From positions 54,381,217-54,445,216 of the forward strand of contig CP141139.1 in NCBI GenBank assembly GCA_035236585.1: a stretch of 64,000 nucleotides of DNA, written 5' to 3'. Shown one piece after another: positions 60,295 to 64,000 of the stretch. A program made the position numbers and the translations under genes. Source of the DNA: Warburgia ugandensis (lineage: Eukaryota > Streptophyta > Magnoliopsida > Canellales > Canellaceae). The notes under the pieces are model-generated. The model had not been told where the DNA came from. It searched no databases and was given only the letters and a program-made list of their open reading frames with translations. How positions within the stretch are numbered: position 1 is the stretch's first letter; each line of letters opens with the position of its first letter.

Positions 60295-63200
60295 AAGGGT
60301 ATACCTTGAAGATTATACAATAGAACTCTCAACAAAGAAAAATACATGTCTTCAAGGGTATACCTTGAAGATTATTATCTTCAAGTCTTATATAGTCTTC
60401 AGCTCCTAACTCTCCTTCCCTGTATCTGAGATATTGCAACAATTACAATATCTCAGCAAACAATGCTTGGTAGGGGATTCAAGAAACATAACATTGACAA
60501 TGTAATTCCAATACTTCATAATCTCATTATCCTTAAACATACTCTTTACTTTGTAAGTTATGTATATCTATATACATACATACCCTTCATGGGCGAACCA
60601 GTTAAATTTGTGAAAGTAGTCAAATATCATTCCCAACTAAGCTGATCAATTCTCTTCATTTTGAGAATTGAGTATTATAGCTAATCTTATACTGGGAATT
60701 TCCCTTCTTGGGAAATATTGGTAATATACAATTACTTAGCATTTTATTATGCTATAACATAAGGCATTTCACTATGCCTAGTCTCATATGCATCATAGTG
60801 CAAAATAATTAGAAAGGTTTCTATGTTGCAGTTTGATCTGTACTAGTGCGCTCGGATGACTGCCTTGTTCACCATTGATACCACGGTGGAAAATATTATG
60901 TCACTGCCCGTATGGGGGGGCAAGACTTTCATAGTGGTGGCCTTCCCATAATTTCCACCACCCGACTTTTAGCCTCTCTTAAGGCAAGATATCATCACAT
61001 CATCAAATTTCAAGGAGCAGGTGGCCAAACCCTCATGACTCCTCTAGCAATAGCATTCCCCTAGGCTTATGCCTATTAAAAGAAACTCACAAGCCTCCAA
61101 GCTTGTATGTAAAAATAGATTTCATATATATCAGACCATATGTCTATTTACTTAGGGCTGAAATATTTCCGAGTTCCCTATTCACTTACAATTTAGTCCT
61201 TAACCATCTTATATGTGTTTGGTTGGATCATAAGGTTTTCAAGAGATTTAATACAAGTATTATCATTACTCTTGTCAACATAAGATCATGAGTACAATCA
61301 TGTATGCATTCATCAAATCCTCCTACCATTAAGGAGTGATCTCTTTTCCCCAAATCTTCCATGATCCTGACTGATGTATATGATCTGTACATCCATACGT
61401 ATTGTCAATATAAAAATTATGAACAATCCTATTGATCACTAGATCTGATGTTTAGAATGATCTGTAGATCATTCATATCTAAGTATTTTTCTATTTCTAA
61501 GTCTTTGTATGTCCATCTCCTTGATCTTGATCTTGATCTTTCATAGATCCCTTGATTGACAATTTACACATGTTGATAAAGATCAAGGTCCTAGATCTTC
61601 TATCATCTAGTTCTTCTTTGATCTAAGTTCAGTTATTAGATCATCCCTATGGAGGATGATCTTGGTTTTCTTCCTTGAATCATCTTTGATCAAGGGTTTG
61701 GATTATCTAATCTAATGAACTATAACAAGTATACTAATAAACATGCATACTAAGTACAATATAGTATTCTTATTCTTATTGTTGTTGATCATCCAAGATC
61801 TAATGGATCTTGTTTGATTATCCTTATCTTACTTACCATTTTTATTAAGGTTAGGTAATTTATTAACCTTTTATGCTCTTATTATTATTATTATTATTAT
61901 TATTCAATCAGTTAGTGTGCTGGTTGAAGGTAACTTATTCAAGCCTAACTCTAGACTGCTCCTCTTATTTCCAATTGGCGAAGGCTTACTAGCTGAATGG
62001 GTGAACACAAAGTGGTTACTTCAATCCTCATGTAAGGAGGTGTTTAGACCTCACAAACGTCGACGGAAGGTAGGGGAAGAGTGAGGCTCTATTAGATAAC
62101 CCCCTTAACCACTATGTTCATCATTCACTAGAATGACCATAGCTCAACCTTTCATAAGGTTCCTATAAGCATGTTTACTCTAAGTACTCTTTCTAATGGA
62201 TTTTAATTAAGTTCATGAATATTTATAATGTCATTCATGGGGTTTATTATTCTTTTCCTAATTTGGGCCAAGGATTTGATAATCCTTATATTGTCCTACT
62301 AACTATAGCCCTTACTAATTAAGTCCAAAGTACTCCATTCTTTTTGTGTCATGAAATTCTACTTTCTCATTAGATTACATTTTTGGTGTTTTATGATCTT
62401 TATCTCATAACAAGTAGATCTACTAATAACATTTAACCATAAATGAATTATAAATTCAAAGCATAAAACTACATAATTTAACATTTAATGATAATGAGGC
62501 AAGGTACTAAAAATAATTAAATCTAGCACCTTATGATAACAATGAAATCATATATCATGCTAAAGTCTAAATGTTATACTAGCATGCTTTATAACATAAT
62601 CATATTTAAAATGATATTATATAAAATGAAACTAATTACATTAACATTTTTAGAAACCTTTACTTATGATCCAACCATTTGATCTTAGATTTTTCGCTTT
62701 GATTAAGGGTATTAGTTATATTTAGGGAATTTTCTTTATTAAGGTCAAAAGATCATATTGATCTATTTTTTTCATAATCCATCCATGATTTTCTTGGATT
62801 TTATCATATCAACATTTATTCTTTCCATCCTAAGGATCTGATCACACTTGATCTCATTGATCAAGTGGGTCCCTTTGTATTTTTAGGGTTTTTCTCCCAT
62901 AATGGGTAGATCCCTTAATATATCTCATATATATCCAATTAAACCATATATCTCACTTTATTTCAATAATATATCATTATTAAAACATATTTTCAAGATT
63001 TGATAATCTCAGATCTTGAAGATCTAGGTAATTGGAAACTTGTTTCTTTAATACAGAAAGTTTTTACTAAATTTTATATCTATTTTATCATTTCATCAGA
63101 AAATAGAGGTTTCAATCTTTCCATAGCTTCTTTCCGATCTCAATTTGGAGTTCAGATGACTTCAGAATTGGATCTGGAAGTTCACAGTCTTTCCTAGGGC

Positions 63201-64000
63201 TTAGATTTGATTTGGGCCCAAGGAATGGACGCCCTAGATCTTTTGGGCAGAAAACCAAACGGGGCGGATGCTGTCAGTTCGTTCGGTGCATCTGCTGGGA
63301 TGAATGGAGGAAGTGTCCTTGAGGCGCGTCCGCGCGCTAGTAAACTTGGTTGTTGCCTGGCGCGTCTGCTCGTGGATTTGGCGGACGCGCCATCGTATCG
63401 CTTGGAACGACGCCCCATGCATAGCGCACGCACCGTTTCCGACAGTGTGTCACGTGTGCGTCTTGGGTGCTGTTAGATCCGGAGATCGGATAGTCCATTC
63501 TAGACCGTCCAATCAATCCTCTCTCAATTGAAGGCCTAAAACATCTCTGATCTTTGTGAAAATTCTACCCTAAGGGTTTTGGACCCTTTTGGATCGATTG
63601 GTACGTTCAGAATTTTCATCTGAGCACTCTATCATCTAGAATTAAGGGTTCTAGTGTTTACTTTATTTTTACCTTTTTATTACCAAAATAAATTACAGTA
63701 AAGCTAAAAATTACATAAAACACTATTAAACATCTATGGAAAGTATTTCCACCTACCTGATTGGAGATATGGCCTAAGATCCACCTTTCTTGGAAATTTC
63801 TGTTGTTTGAACCGTTGGATCTTGAAATTTCTTTGGGGATTTTGTAGAATAGATATGTTGGGAAGTTTTGGATGGTGAAATTGATCAAATTAGTTCTAGA
63901 ACAGAGTGCTTAATTGATTTTAGGTCTCTTGTTCCAATCTAAAAAGAAAAACAAATTGAAAAGAGAGATGTCTCTTAGAAATTTTGGGTTTTTGGGGAGG
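60295..64000 (-). mobile_element. Family-C LTR, third copy, truncated at the left and running out of the window
   Basis: Matches the solo LTR 28990-33914 from about its position 29300 onward and in the same orientation, including the hairpin (60428-60454), the (TTA)n run near 61879-61905, and the CpG-rich block (about 63215-63480). The first 310 bp of the LTR are missing. Its left edge shows a 22-bp duplication (60295-60316 equals 60354-60375). Frames in the CpG-rich block are chance frames. Confidence 0.88.

Noticed and set aside
63194-63531. Overlapping frames of 62-89 codons with Arg/Ala-rich products
   Set aside because: Same effect in the CpG-rich block of LTR C3. Frames are not conserved in the other two C copies.

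Overview
The window is nuclear DNA of a seed plant, almost certainly an angiosperm with a repeat-rich genome. The evidence is a plant-specific AP2/ERF repressor gene, Au-type SINEs, an RTE-type LINE, a CACTA (En/Spm) transposon with plant TNP2 and DUF domains, and several families of very long Ty3/gypsy-type LTRs with tRNA-Met primer sites. No species can be named from the sequence. Only one gene looks like a working host gene: a single-exon ERF of the ERF3/ERF7 kind on the minus strand at 4922-5539. Nothing prokaryotic (operons, CRISPR) is present.

Left part (1-13209): the 3' end of a family-A LTR (1-113), a decayed RTE LINE (119-3107), three Au SINE copies (3704-3845, 6768-6936, 8800-8966), the ERF gene, an (ACAT)n microsatellite, and a partial LTR (family E, about 12077-13209).

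Middle and right part (13210-64000): one huge nested structure. A CACTA transposon begins at 13210 inside the family-E LTR. Its hairpin-rich subterminal repeats are at 13229-13748. Its transposase gene is split between 20651-23041 and 48789-49324. A second gene (Transposase_24-like plus a Ulp1/C48 protease) lies at 56311-59190. More subterminal repeats lie at 49565-49647 and 60236-60294. No CACTA 3' end is seen.

Inserted into this CACTA are: a family-C LTR with primer site (13749-about 20104); family-A element (23042-48579, minus strand); LTR D (49653-about 52425); and another family-C LTR (60295 to the window end). Family A itself contains a 4.9-kb solo LTR of family C (28990-33914, TSD TAATG), a 2.66-kb solo LTR of family B (35804-38465, TSD GTATA), and a complete family-B element (39655-48547, TSD TGTAC, two 2699-bp LTRs).

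Families A and B have LTRs, PBS and PPT, but internal regions of only about 3.5-3.7 kb with no gag-pol. A short decayed integrase C-terminus remains just before the 3' LTR. They therefore look like LARDs (large retrotransposon derivatives) that would need proteins from an autonomous relative. The LTR families share three unusual traits: a hairpin whose stem is kept while its sequence changes, a CpG-rich block inside an AT-rich LTR, and splice-donor-like sites downstream of the TATA box. These are the most interesting signals in the window.
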